Shown one piece after another: positions 56,745 to 64,000 of a DNA stretch of 64,000 nt (positions are counted from its first letter, which is position 1; every line of letters starts with the position of its first letter). Made by a program: the position numbers and the translations under genes. The notes beneath the pieces are model-generated. The model saw only the letters and a program-made list of their open reading frames with translations. It made no database searches and was not told where the DNA came from. Source of the DNA: Oceanobacter kriegii DSM 6294 (GTDB lineage Bacteria > Pseudomonadota > Gammaproteobacteria > Pseudomonadales > Oceanobacteraceae); NCBI RefSeq assembly GCF_000422845.1, contig NZ_KE383931.1:174126-238125 (forward strand), given 5' to 3'.

Positions 56745-56877
56745 CTTTTTAGGGCCTTTTATCGCCCCTAGCAATCTTTTCCTATTTCAACTTTGGTTTT
56801 CAGAATTTAATTCTCTAAAAAAAGGGTTTTTATCCATTTGTACTTTTTATTTAGTTTTATCAACAGGACTTTCAAGG

Positions 56878-56894
56878 TTGGCATTGTCTTTGTA
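56878..56894 (+). promoter_or_regulatory. Possible sigma-54 promoter of the amino-acid importer operon
   Basis: TTGGCATTGTCTTTGTA aligns with the -24/-12 consensus TTGGCAC-N5-TTGCW: the GG is present and the -12 position reads GT instead of GC, with the correct ten-base spacing. It lies 62 nt before the aapJ start. Confidence 0.45.
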
Positions 56895-56955
56895 TTACAT
56901 AGAGGCACCAAGAGACTGATGAAACAACCTACTAAAAAATCAGGGAGCTACACCT

Positions 56956-57969
56956 ATGTTGAAAAAGCTGACTACCGCAGCAGCAGTACTGTCCATGGGC
57001 ATCGCAGCATCTGCACAGGCAGGTACTCTGGACGATGTTAAAGAACGCGGCATGCTGTCATGTGGCGTAAGTACTGGTCTGGCTGGCTTCTCTCAGAAGG
57101 ACGAGAAAGGCAACTGGAGCGGTATGGATGTCGACGTATGTAAAGCAGTAGCCGCTGCTGTACTGGGCGACGCCAACAAGGTGCAATACAAGCCACTGAC
57201 TGCGAAAGAGCGTTTCACCGCCCTGCAGTCTGGTGAAGTCGATATGCTGTCCCGTAACACCACCTGGACTCTGACCCGTGATGCTTCTCTGGGTCTGAAC
57301 TTCGCTGGCGTTAACTACTACGACGGTCAGGGCTTCATGGTTTCCAAGAACCTGGGTGTTAAATCTGCACTGGAACTGGACGGCGCTGCCGTTTGTATCC
57401 ACGCCGGTACCACCACCGAACTGAACCTGGCTGACTACTTCCGCGCTAACGGCATGAAGTACACCGCCATCACTTTCGACACCTCTGACCAGACTCGTGC
57501 TGGCTTCGAAAGCGGTCGTTGTGACGTACTGACTTCCGACCAATCCCAGCTGTACGCCATCCGTATTGGTCTGAAAAACCCATCCAACGCCGTGGTTCTG
57601 CCAGAAGTAATCTCCAAAGAACCTCTGGGTCCTGTTGTTCGTCAGGGTGATGACGCCTGGTTCAACGTGGTTAAGTGGTCTCTGACTGCCATGATTGAAG
57701 CTGAATACCTGGGTCTGGACAGCTCCAACGCTGACAAGATGGTTAAAACTGGTTCTCCTGAACAGCAGCGTCTGCTGGGTGTTGAAGGCGATTCCGGCGA
57801 GAAACTGGGCATTGGCCAGAAGTGGGCTTACAACATCGTCAAGCAGGTTGGTAGCTACGGCGAATCCTTCGAGCGCAACGTTGGTAAGGGTTCCCCACTG
57901 CAAATCTCTCGTGGTCAAAACGCTCAATGGAATAAGGGCGGCCTGATGTACTCCAACCCAATCCGTTAA
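56956..57969 (+). CDS. aapJ: General L-amino-acid ABC importer, periplasmic binding protein
   Basis: A 337-aa binding protein of SBP family 3 with a signal peptide (residues 1-22, ending AQAGT). VKERGMLSCGVSTGLAGFSQKDEKGNWSGMDVDVCKAVAAAVLG and GDDAWFNVVKWSLTAMIEAE are typical of AapJ-type proteins, and the length fits. It is followed by two permeases and an ATPase in the order J-Q-M-P. A stable hairpin behind it probably allows more binding protein than membrane subunits. Confidence 0.94.
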   Translation: MLKKLTTAAAVLSMGIAASAQAGTLDDVKERGMLSCGVSTGLAGFSQKDEKGNWSGMDVDVCKAVAAAVLGDANKVQYKPLTAKERFTALQSGEVDMLSRNTTWTLTRDASLGLNFAGVNYYDGQGFMVSKNLGVKSALELDGAAVCIHAGTTTELNLADYFRANGMKYTAITFDTSDQTRAGFESGRCDVLTSDQSQLYAIRIGLKNPSNAVVLPEVISKEPLGPVVRQGDDAWFNVVKWSLTAMIEAEYLGLDSSNADKMVKTGSPEQQRLLGVEGDSGEKLGIGQKWAYNIVKQVGSYGESFERNVGKGSPLQISRGQNAQWNKGGLMYSNPIR

Positions 57970-57993
57970 TTCGGGTTTATTCCGCTACACCTG

Positions 57994-58015
57994 CCCGCCG
58001 CTGCTCTGCGGCGGG
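57994..58015 (+). terminator. Intercistronic hairpin between aapJ and aapQ
   Basis: CCCGCCGC (57994-58001), loop TGCTCT, GCGGCGGG (58008-58015): a perfect eight-bp GC stem without a following T-run. Such hairpins usually protect the upstream binding-protein mRNA rather than stop transcription. Confidence 0.6.
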
Positions 58016-58036
58016 TAATTCCACCAAGAGATCATT

Positions 58037-59233
58037 ATGACAAACGCATCCAGCTCAACTAAAGGGCAAGGATCTGCCCCGGCGTTTTATAACAATCCTC
58101 ATATCCGAGCGGTTTTCTACCAGATTTTGCTGGTAGCGGCGCTTGGCTATTTCCTGCTGACCATTATTGGTAACACTCTGGCCAACATGGAAGCTCGCGG
58201 CATCAAGACCGGTTTCGACTTCTTGACCACGACGGCCGGCTTCGACATTCTGATGTCGCTGATTCCTTACGATGCCAGCTATACCTACCTCGATACCTTT
58301 TACGTTGGCTTGCTGAACACGGTTCTGGTCAGTGCCATCGGTATCGTTCTGGCTACCATCGTTGGTTTTATCATGGGCGTTGCCTATTTCTCGCCAAACT
58401 GGCTGATTCGCAAGGCGTCTGTGGTGTACGTAGAAACCTTCCGAAACATCCCGTTGCTGCTGCAAGTATTTTTCTGGTACTTCGCAGTGCTGGCGGCACT
58501 GCCCAATGCTCGTAACAGCCTTAACCTTGGCGATGCTTTCTTCCTTAACATCCGCGGTCTGTATCTGCCAAAACCACTGGAAGAGCCCGGTGCAATGGTG
58601 GTTTACGTTGCCATGGCCGTTGCCGTTGTTGGCACCTGGTTCTTTGTTCGATACGCCAAGAAGAAGCAGGATCTGGAAGGCACCCAGTTGCCAACCTTCC
58701 GCATCTCGCTGGCCATTCTGCTGGGTTTGCCAATTCTGGCCACTCTGGTAATGGGCGTTCCTTTCCACCTGGAATACCCGGAACTGAAAGGCTTCAACTT
58801 CCGCGGTGGTATTACCATCATTCCGGAACTGATGGCGTTGGCAATTGCGCTCACCATCTACACCGGTGCTTTCATTGCAGAAGCCGTACGTGCCGGTATT
58901 CAGTCCGTGCCCAAAGGCCAAACCGAAGCGGCTCGCAGCATCGGCCTGAAAGACAGCAAGATCATGAAGTTGATCATCGTGCCGCAAGCCATGCGCGTGA
59001 TCGTTCCTCTGCTGAACAGTGAATATCAGTCACTGGTCAAGAACTCCACGCTGGCGACGGCCATTGGTTATCCGGATCTGTTTACCGTGTTTGTAGGTAC
59101 CTCCCTGAACCAGACGGGTCAGGCGATTGAAATCGTCTTTATGACCATTGCGGTGTACTTCGCCGTCAACATGACCATTTCGTTCTGCATGAACTGGTTT
59201 AACCGTCGCGTTGCCCTGGTAGAGAGGAAGTAA
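58037..59233 (+). CDS. aapQ: General L-amino-acid ABC importer, permease AapQ
   Basis: A 398-aa inner-membrane permease. Several N-terminal helices precede a typical HisMQ-type core: LLNTVLVSAIGIVLATIVGFIMGVAYFS, and the ATPase-contact loop AEAVRAGIQSVPKGQTEAARSIGLKDSKIMKLIIVPQAMRVIVP. The long form with extra helices is characteristic of AapQ. The next gene begins 2 nt after its stop. Confidence 0.93.
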   Translation: MTNASSSTKGQGSAPAFYNNPHIRAVFYQILLVAALGYFLLTIIGNTLANMEARGIKTGFDFLTTTAGFDILMSLIPYDASYTYLDTFYVGLLNTVLVSAIGIVLATIVGFIMGVAYFSPNWLIRKASVVYVETFRNIPLLLQVFFWYFAVLAALPNARNSLNLGDAFFLNIRGLYLPKPLEEPGAMVVYVAMAVAVVGTWFFVRYAKKKQDLEGTQLPTFRISLAILLGLPILATLVMGVPFHLEYPELKGFNFRGGITIIPELMALAIALTIYTGAFIAEAVRAGIQSVPKGQTEAARSIGLKDSKIMKLIIVPQAMRVIVPLLNSEYQSLVKNSTLATAIGYPDLFTVFVGTSLNQTGQAIEIVFMTIAVYFAVNMTISFCMNWFNRRVALVERK

Positions 59234-59235
59234 TC

Positions 59236-60372
59236 ATGACCAAGACAACTACGGGTGCCATGGGCACTCAAGCTCGGGTTTTTGAACCCAGCCCGGCTCA
59301 ACCAGCGCCAGTCACCTCTACCGGTGCCTACGCCTGGCTGCGCGAAAACCTGTTCTCTGGCTGGCTCAACAGCCTGGTAACCATCGGTGTGGTTGCCCTG
59401 CTGATGACCTTGCTGCCACCACTGTTCAACTGGCTGTTCTTCGACGCCAACCTGAGTGGCTCAACCCAGGCCGACTGTACCGGTGACGGTGCGTGCTGGG
59501 TGTTTATCAAGGTTTGGTTGCAACCTCTGCTGTACGGCAGCTACCCAACCGAGTCGCTGTGGCGTGTAAACCTCAGCCTGGTATTGCTGTTTGGTACCCT
59601 GGCATCGCCGTTCTGGCTGCCAAAGCACCTGCGCAACAAGGTTGATATTGCCATGCTGCTGGCCCTGCCTTTCATCGCCATCATCATTCTGGATGGTCGT
59701 CTGTTGGGTCTGGACTACGTTGCTACCGATTACTGGGGTGGCTTTGCCCTGAACCTGTTCCTGGCTGCTGCCAGTATCATTCTGGGTATGCCGCTGGGCT
59801 TCCTGTGGGCACTGGGTCGTCGCTCCCAAATGCCGATGGCGCGCAGTATTTGTGTGATTCTGATTGAGTTCTTCCGTGGTACACCCGTTCTGGCCCTGTT
59901 CTTCATGGGCTCGGTGATGCTGCCGCTGTTCTTCCCGGAAGGTACCAATGTCGACAAGCTGCTGCGGGTTTGGATCGTTCTGACCCTGTTTATGGCGGGC
60001 TACATGGCTGAGGTGTATCGCGGTGGTTTCGCAGCGATCCCACAAGGCCAGTACGAAGCGGCCGACGCACTGGGCCTGAGCTTCTGGCAGACCACCCTGC
60101 TGGTGATCCTGCCACAGGTGATCAAGGTCTCCATGCCAAACATTCTGGCAACCGCTGTGATGCTGTTCAAAAACACCACCTTCCTGATGATTATCGGTAT
60201 TTTTGAAGTCCTCAGCACCGCACAGAACGCCCTGACAAACTCCAACTGGCTGGGTGGTTTCTCGACCGAAGCCTACCTGTTTGTGGCCGTGGTTTACTGG
60301 GTATGCTGCTTCAGCATGTCCTCTGTAGCTGCCCACATTGAACGTAAACTCGACACCAGCCACCGCTCCTGA
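59236..60372 (+). CDS. aapM: General L-amino-acid ABC importer, permease AapM
   Basis: A 378-aa inner-membrane permease. The HisMQ-type core contains [23 protein letters not shown], the conserved [13 protein letters not shown] stretch and the loop [39 protein letters not shown]. It pairs with AapQ to form the channel. The gene lies 17 nt before aapP. Confidence 0.94.
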   Translation: MTKTTTGAMGTQARVFEPSPAQPAPVTSTGAYAWLRENLFSGWLNSLVTIGVVALLMTLLPPLFNWLFFDANLSGSTQADCTGDGACWVFIKVWLQPLLYGSYPTESLWRVNLSLVLLFGTLASPFWLPKHLRNKVDIAMLLALPFIAIIILDGRLLGLDYVATDYWGGFALNLFLAAASIILGMPLGFLWALGRRSQMPMARSICVILIEFFRGTPVLALFFMGSVMLPLFFPEGTNVDKLLRVWIVLTLFMAGYMAEVYRGGFAAIPQGQYEAADALGLSFWQTTLLVILPQVIKVSMPNILATAVMLFKNTTFLMIIGIFEVLSTAQNALTNSNWLGGFSTEAYLFVAVVYWVCCFSMSSVAAHIERKLDTSHRS

Positions 60373-60389
60373 AGCAGGAATCAAGAATT

Positions 60390-61166
60390 ATGACAACTGA
60401 ACACATTACATCTGCGACAGATGCCAGCCAGGAAGACATCATCACCATCGACAAGATGAACAAGTGGTACGGTGACTTCCACGTACTGAAAGACGTGAGC
60501 CTGAAGGTGAAAAAAGGTGAGCGTATCGTGGTGTGTGGCCCTTCCGGTTCCGGTAAGTCCACCATGATTCGCTGCATCAACCGTCTGGAAGAATTCCAGA
60601 AAGGCCAGATGTTCGTAAACGGCATTGAAATGATCGATGACGTGAAAAACATCGAAGCCATCCGTAAGGACGTGGGTATGGTGTTCCAGCACTTTAACCT
60701 GTTCCCACACCTGACCATTCTGGAAAACCTCACCATCGGCCCAATCTGGGTGCAGAAGAAGCCGAAGGAAGAAGCGGAAGCGACGGCAATGAAGTACCTG
60801 GAGCGTGTAAAAATCGCCAACCAGGCACTGAAGTACCCGGGCCAGCTTTCCGGTGGTCAGCAGCAGCGTGTGGCTGTAGCCCGCTCTCTGTGCATGAGCC
60901 CGGAAATCATGCTGTTCGACGAACCAACGTCCGCGCTTGACCCTGAAATGGTTAAGGAAGTACTGGACGTGATGGTTGAGCTGGCTGAAGAAGGCATGAC
61001 CATGATCTGTGTTACCCACGAAATGGGTTTCGCCAAGAAAGTGGCAGACCGTGTGATCTTCATGGATGGCGGTGAAATTGTTGAGGAAAACACGCCAGAT
61101 GAGTTCTTCGACAACCCACAAACGGATCGTCTGCAGTTGTTCCTGAGCCAGGTTCTGCAACACTGA
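60390..61166 (+). CDS. aapP: General L-amino-acid ABC importer, ATPase AapP
   Basis: A 258-aa ABC ATPase of the polar-amino-acid type. Walker [21 protein letters not shown]-loop [14 protein letters not shown], signature [16 protein letters not shown], Walker [18 protein letters not shown]-loop [17 protein letters not shown]. It starts with AGGA upstream of the ATG. It is the last gene of the aapJQMP operon, followed by a terminator shared with the convergent EamA gene. Confidence 0.97.
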   Translation: MTTEHITSATDASQEDIITIDKMNKWYGDFHVLKDVSLKVKKGERIVVCGPSGSGKSTMIRCINRLEEFQKGQMFVNGIEMIDDVKNIEAIRKDVGMVFQHFNLFPHLTILENLTIGPIWVQKKPKEEAEATAMKYLERVKIANQALKYPGQLSGGQQQRVAVARSLCMSPEIMLFDEPTSALDPEMVKEVLDVMVELAEEGMTMICVTHEMGFAKKVADRVIFMDGGEIVEENTPDEFFDNPQTDRLQLFLSQVLQH

Positions 61167-61205
61167 TCAAGGGTTCGCGGCCGCAAACAGCGGCCTGTGA
61201 ACAAG

Positions 61206-61243
61206 AAAAAGCCCCCTACTGGTAACAGTCGGGGGCTTTTTTT
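61206..61243. terminator. Bidirectional intrinsic terminator after aapP
   Basis: AAAAAGCCCCC (61206-61216), a 14-nt loop and GGGGGCTTTTTTT (61231-61243). The stem is symmetric with A- and T-tracts on its two sides, so it can end both the aap transcript and the convergent EamA gene transcript. Confidence 0.9.
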
Positions 61244-61278
61244 GATTCTCGGTTCTGAACTTGAGGAACCAGACCCCG

Positions 61279-62280
61279 TTACTCGTGAGCAGCCAGTGCT
61301 TCCTCTTGCTCCACCGGCGTTTTCTTCTTGCCAAAGGACAGCTTCTGAATCACCAGCCCGGCAATGATCAACACCAGCCCAACCAGCGTTGCCATATGTA
61401 CTGGCTCACCCAGAATCCGGCTGATAAAGATCAGCGACAGGAACGGGCTGAGGAAAATCAATGAACTTATGGCGGCCGTTTGCTTGGTCAGGTTCATGGC
61501 GGTTTGCCACAACAGGAAGGTGATCCCCATTTCAAACAGACCAATGTAAACAGAGGCGGCAATGCCTTTGAACAGGTTTGGCTCAATGGCCTCCCCACCC
61601 TCGGCAACCTCTTTCAGGGTGCCCACTTCATTGACTGAAAACGGTGCGCCATCCCATGCAATGGCAATGGCCAACAACACAGGGATGGCCAGGGTAAAAC
61701 TGGCCCACAGGCTGATGGCTGGCTCCAGCTGTTCGCCCCGCTGGGCGGCACGGGTATTCAGAATCCAATACATGGCCCACAGCAAAGTGCTCAGCAGCGC
61801 CAAACCAACCCCGGCCAGCGACTCAAACTCCAGCCCAAACACATTACCCTTGGTGGCAATCACCAACACACCAAGGTACGCCAGAATCAACGCCACAATG
61901 TCTCTCGGGAACAGTTTCTGACCAAGAAGAGGCACCGCCAATACGCTCATGGTGATGGCCCAGGTATAATTAATCGCCTGCGCTTGCTGAGCCGGCAAGA
62001 GGTTATAAGCTTCGAACAGAATCAGGTAATAGAACACCGGATTGATCAAGGCCTGACGGGCGTAAGAGAAACCGTGACTGCGAAACGACGCCAGGGCCAT
62101 TGAAAACTGAGAACGGTGAATCAACACCGCCGACAGCACGCACCACGAGCTGATCACCGCAATGGTCAGCATCCAGCGTGGAGAAAGTTCTTCTAACGCC
62201 AGTTTGAACGCGGTCGCCACCGTCGACCAGCAAAGCACTGCCATCAGGGCAAATATAACCGCCCGCTTTTCCGTATTCAC
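61279..62280 (-). CDS. EamA/DMT-family permease
   Basis: A 333-aa inner-membrane protein with two EamA repeats and about ten helices. The start was set at GTG 62280 because AGGAG lies 7-8 bases upstream and the protein then begins VNTEKRAVIFALMAVLCWSTVATAFKLAL, a classic first helix. The longer reading to 62550 adds 90 non-family residues. The tail is acidic and Gln/Ala-rich (TPVEQEEALAAHE). Substrate unknown. It is convergent with aapP. Confidence 0.9.
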   Translation of the reverse strand: MNTEKRAVIFALMAVLCWSTVATAFKLALEELSPRWMLTIAVISSWCVLSAVLIHRSQFSMALASFRSHGFSYARQALINPVFYYLILFEAYNLLPAQQAQAINYTWAITMSVLAVPLLGQKLFPRDIVALILAYLGVLVIATKGNVFGLEFESLAGVGLALLSTLLWAMYWILNTRAAQRGEQLEPAISLWASFTLAIPVLLAIAIAWDGAPFSVNEVGTLKEVAEGGEAIEPNLFKGIAASVYIGLFEMGITFLLWQTAMNLTKQTAAISSLIFLSPFLSLIFISRILGEPVHMATLVGLVLIIAGLVIQKLSFGKKKTPVEQEEALAAHE

Positions 62281-62599
62281 AGCCAAACTCCTAAAAGGCA
62301 CAGCGTCTTCGTTAACGCTGCGTGCATAATTCCTGCTACTGCATCCAGTCGACATTGACCGGCACAGATTCCTGATACCACGGCTCGGTACTCGGCCCCC
62401 TGCTACCAGTGCCGGGAGGCCGCCATGGCAAGACACACTCACACAAAACCGGCCTACCGACCAGCAAAAAAGCGGCAGCGTTTTACTCAGCGCGGCGCTT
62501 GGCCTACCGATGGCTAATGTTTGAACATTCACATGAAGGCACTCTTTCAAAGAGCCTGAAAACGAACGACAGTTTCCTGAAAGAATGTAAAAAGCTTAA

Positions 62600-62887
62600 A
62601 GACCCTCTGAAAGACTCAGTACCCGCTCTGGATGACAGGGCGACGCTGAGTCACGGAGCTGATTTGCAGGCCTGACGGGTCAAGTCAAAAATCAGCGACA
62701 CAGAGTCAGCAATGCCCTGCCATCCCCTTCGGGCGCGGCCTGCAAGCCGCCAGAACGGTGTTGGCGAATTTGGAAAGACTCGGCCGGACAGGTCCGTCAT
62801 TCCGCTGCATTCGCCGCGGGGTTATAGAGAGCCAATGACAACCTGCAGGATTCCCGCAGAGCTGTGCAGAGTTTTTCAGAGGGTCTT
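62600..62887. mobile_element. MITE-like inverted-repeat element, copy 2
   Basis: A diverged second copy of the element at 23959-24250, in the same orientation, length 288 bp. The ends are AAGACCCTCTGAAAGACTC and the complement of AAGACCCTCTGAAAAACTC. The conserved stems are again present: GGATGACAGGGC (62631-62642) with GCCCTGCCATCC (62715-62726), and GCTGATTT (62659-62666) with AAATCAGC (62690-62697). The central part differs in sequence but still forms a hairpin (CGGAC/GTCCG instead of GGCCC/GGGCC). Its right end supplies the last base of the LysR stop codon. The rest of 62281-62599 shows no gene. Confidence 0.85.
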
Positions 62888-63798
62888 CAATCACAGCTGA
62901 CACACGGCGGTTTGAAGTAGCCGTCCACTTCACAAAGGGATTGATGCAACGACCCAATCACAAACTCCGCCCGACGCGATAATGGCCAGTCATTGCGATG
63001 AATCAGATAGAGAGAATCCCGCACCACCACAGGCGCCGGCATCACCTGAATACCTTCCTGATTGGCAAACGCCTGACGGGCATACCGAGGTATTACCGTG
63101 AAGCCCAGACCGAGCACTACGGGCTCCAGAATCAGAGAGATCTGATTGACAAAGCCACGACACGGCAATTGATCCAGCGATGGACAGCCGGGGAACACAC
63201 GCGCCAACAGCCGCGTGGCCATCGCCTTACCATCAGGGTGGCCGATGTAGCCCAACGCCTGCAGGTCTTTCCAGCCGGTCACATCCGCCCCTGCTGGCAC
63301 CACCAGCTCCAACGGCTCCATGCAAAACAAGCGACTCTCCAGCCGGCTGTCCTCAGGCTGATACGGCAACACACCCAGCTCATGGCAGCCATCCACTACC
63401 GACTGCTCGACTTCGGCATCCGGCGCAAAGCGATGATGGATTCGCAACGACGGCGTCTGAGCTTGCAGACCAATAAGATAACGGTATAAAAGCAAACCCA
63501 CACTGCCCGGTGTTATCAGCCGCACTTCGCCAGCCAGTGCTTCGTGGTCTGCCATACGATGCTGCATACGCTCATGCGCCAGCTGCATGTCTTGCCAGTA
63601 CTGCAACATCACCTTGCCCGCTGGCGTCAGTTCGACGCTGCGCGGACGACGAATCAACAAGATGCCATGCTCATCTTCCAGATGCCGAATGTGCTGACTG
63701 ACCGCCGCCTGCGTCAGCCCAAGCTGATCGGCCGTTCGGGTGAAATTGCCTTCCGATGCCAGAGTGGCGAAAGAACGAAGCCATTGCGGATTAATCAT
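62887..63798 (-). CDS. LysR-family transcriptional regulator
   Basis: A 303-aa regulator. The N-terminal HTH reads MINPQWLRSFATLASEGNFTRTADQLGLTQAAVSQHIRHLEDEHG, and the effector domain runs from about residue 90 to 290. It is divergent from an old-yellow-enzyme gene, with a dyad between them, so it probably controls that gene. Its TGA stop is completed by the end of inverted-repeat element copy 2, but the length is typical; the last residues (PPCVSCD) are Cys-rich. Confidence 0.92.
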   Translation of the reverse strand: MINPQWLRSFATLASEGNFTRTADQLGLTQAAVSQHIRHLEDEHGILLIRRPRSVELTPAGKVMLQYWQDMQLAHERMQHRMADHEALAGEVRLITPGSVGLLLYRYLIGLQAQTPSLRIHHRFAPDAEVEQSVVDGCHELGVLPYQPEDSRLESRLFCMEPLELVVPAGADVTGWKDLQALGYIGHPDGKAMATRLLARVFPGCPSLDQLPCRGFVNQISLILEPVVLGLGFTVIPRYARQAFANQEGIQVMPAPVVVRDSLYLIHRNDWPLSRRAEFVIGSLHQSLCEVDGYFKPPCVSCD

Positions 63799-63818
63799 TA
63801 GAATCTCTTATAAAAGTT

Positions 63819-64000
<182 letters not shown>

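Overview
The window is a 64 kb piece of a Gram-negative, gammaproteobacterial chromosome. The evidence is a complete Tol-Pal cluster next to ruvCAB, an rsx/rnf operon, several lipobox lipoproteins, a TonB-dependent receptor, and ClpB, ProS and Tsp proteins of gammaproteobacterial type. Moderate GC content, Rnf, AapJQMP and a mix of housekeeping and transport genes suggest a marine Oceanospirillales-like heterotroph. The exact genus is inference.

Layout. 1-8.2 kb (minus strand): a PrcB-like lipoprotein gene, ruvC, ruvA, ruvB, ybgC, tolQ, tolR, tolA, tolB, pal and cpoB lie almost head to tail, and a tRNA-Lys with its own promoter follows. 8.2-20.8 kb: clpB (minus, with a possible heat-shock promoter), an EamA transporter, a LysR regulator, a hotdog thioesterase, the tail-specific protease prc, an orphan small-RNA-like locus at about 16.56-16.66 kb, a small unknown protein, a DUF938-type methyltransferase, proS and a lytic transglycosylase. 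20.8-30.6 kb (minus): a tannase-like esterase, mrp/apbC, a 292-bp inverted-repeat element, and a four-gene peptide-type ABC importer. 30.6-36 kb: a MoxR-DUF58-transglutaminase trio and a small protein with three YRG motifs.

36.4-47 kb is the most distinctive accessory region. An outer-membrane lipoprotein with cadherin-like and TPR-like regions, a TonB-dependent receptor and an M16 zinc-protease lipoprotein form one minus-strand operon. A divergent exported protein faces it, and two near-consensus Fur boxes lie between them. The organisation recalls the known FusA/FusC and YddB/PqqL protein-import-and-proteolysis systems, but with an extra large surface lipoprotein. 47.3-54 kb: rsxABCDGE, with RsxC carrying a long C-terminal array of about 80-residue repeats. 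54.4-56 kb: a two-gene operon of unknown lipoproteins. 57-61.2 kb: an AapJQMP amino-acid importer behind a possible sigma-54 promoter and a cluster of NtrC-like half sites. 61.3-64 kb: an EamA transporter, a second copy of the inverted-repeat element, a LysR regulator, and the start of a divergent old-yellow-enzyme gene.

The most novel-looking signals are four. (i) A two-copy non-coding element of about 290 bp has 20-bp terminal inverted repeats and conserved internal stems, and in both copies its end completes the stop codon of the adjacent gene. (ii) The Fur-box-flanked lipoprotein/TonB-receptor/M16 operon. (iii) A compact orphan small-RNA candidate at about 16.6 kb. (iv) A highly structured intergenic stretch at about 20.5-20.75 kb. 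All assignments come from reading the sequence; no database search was run.
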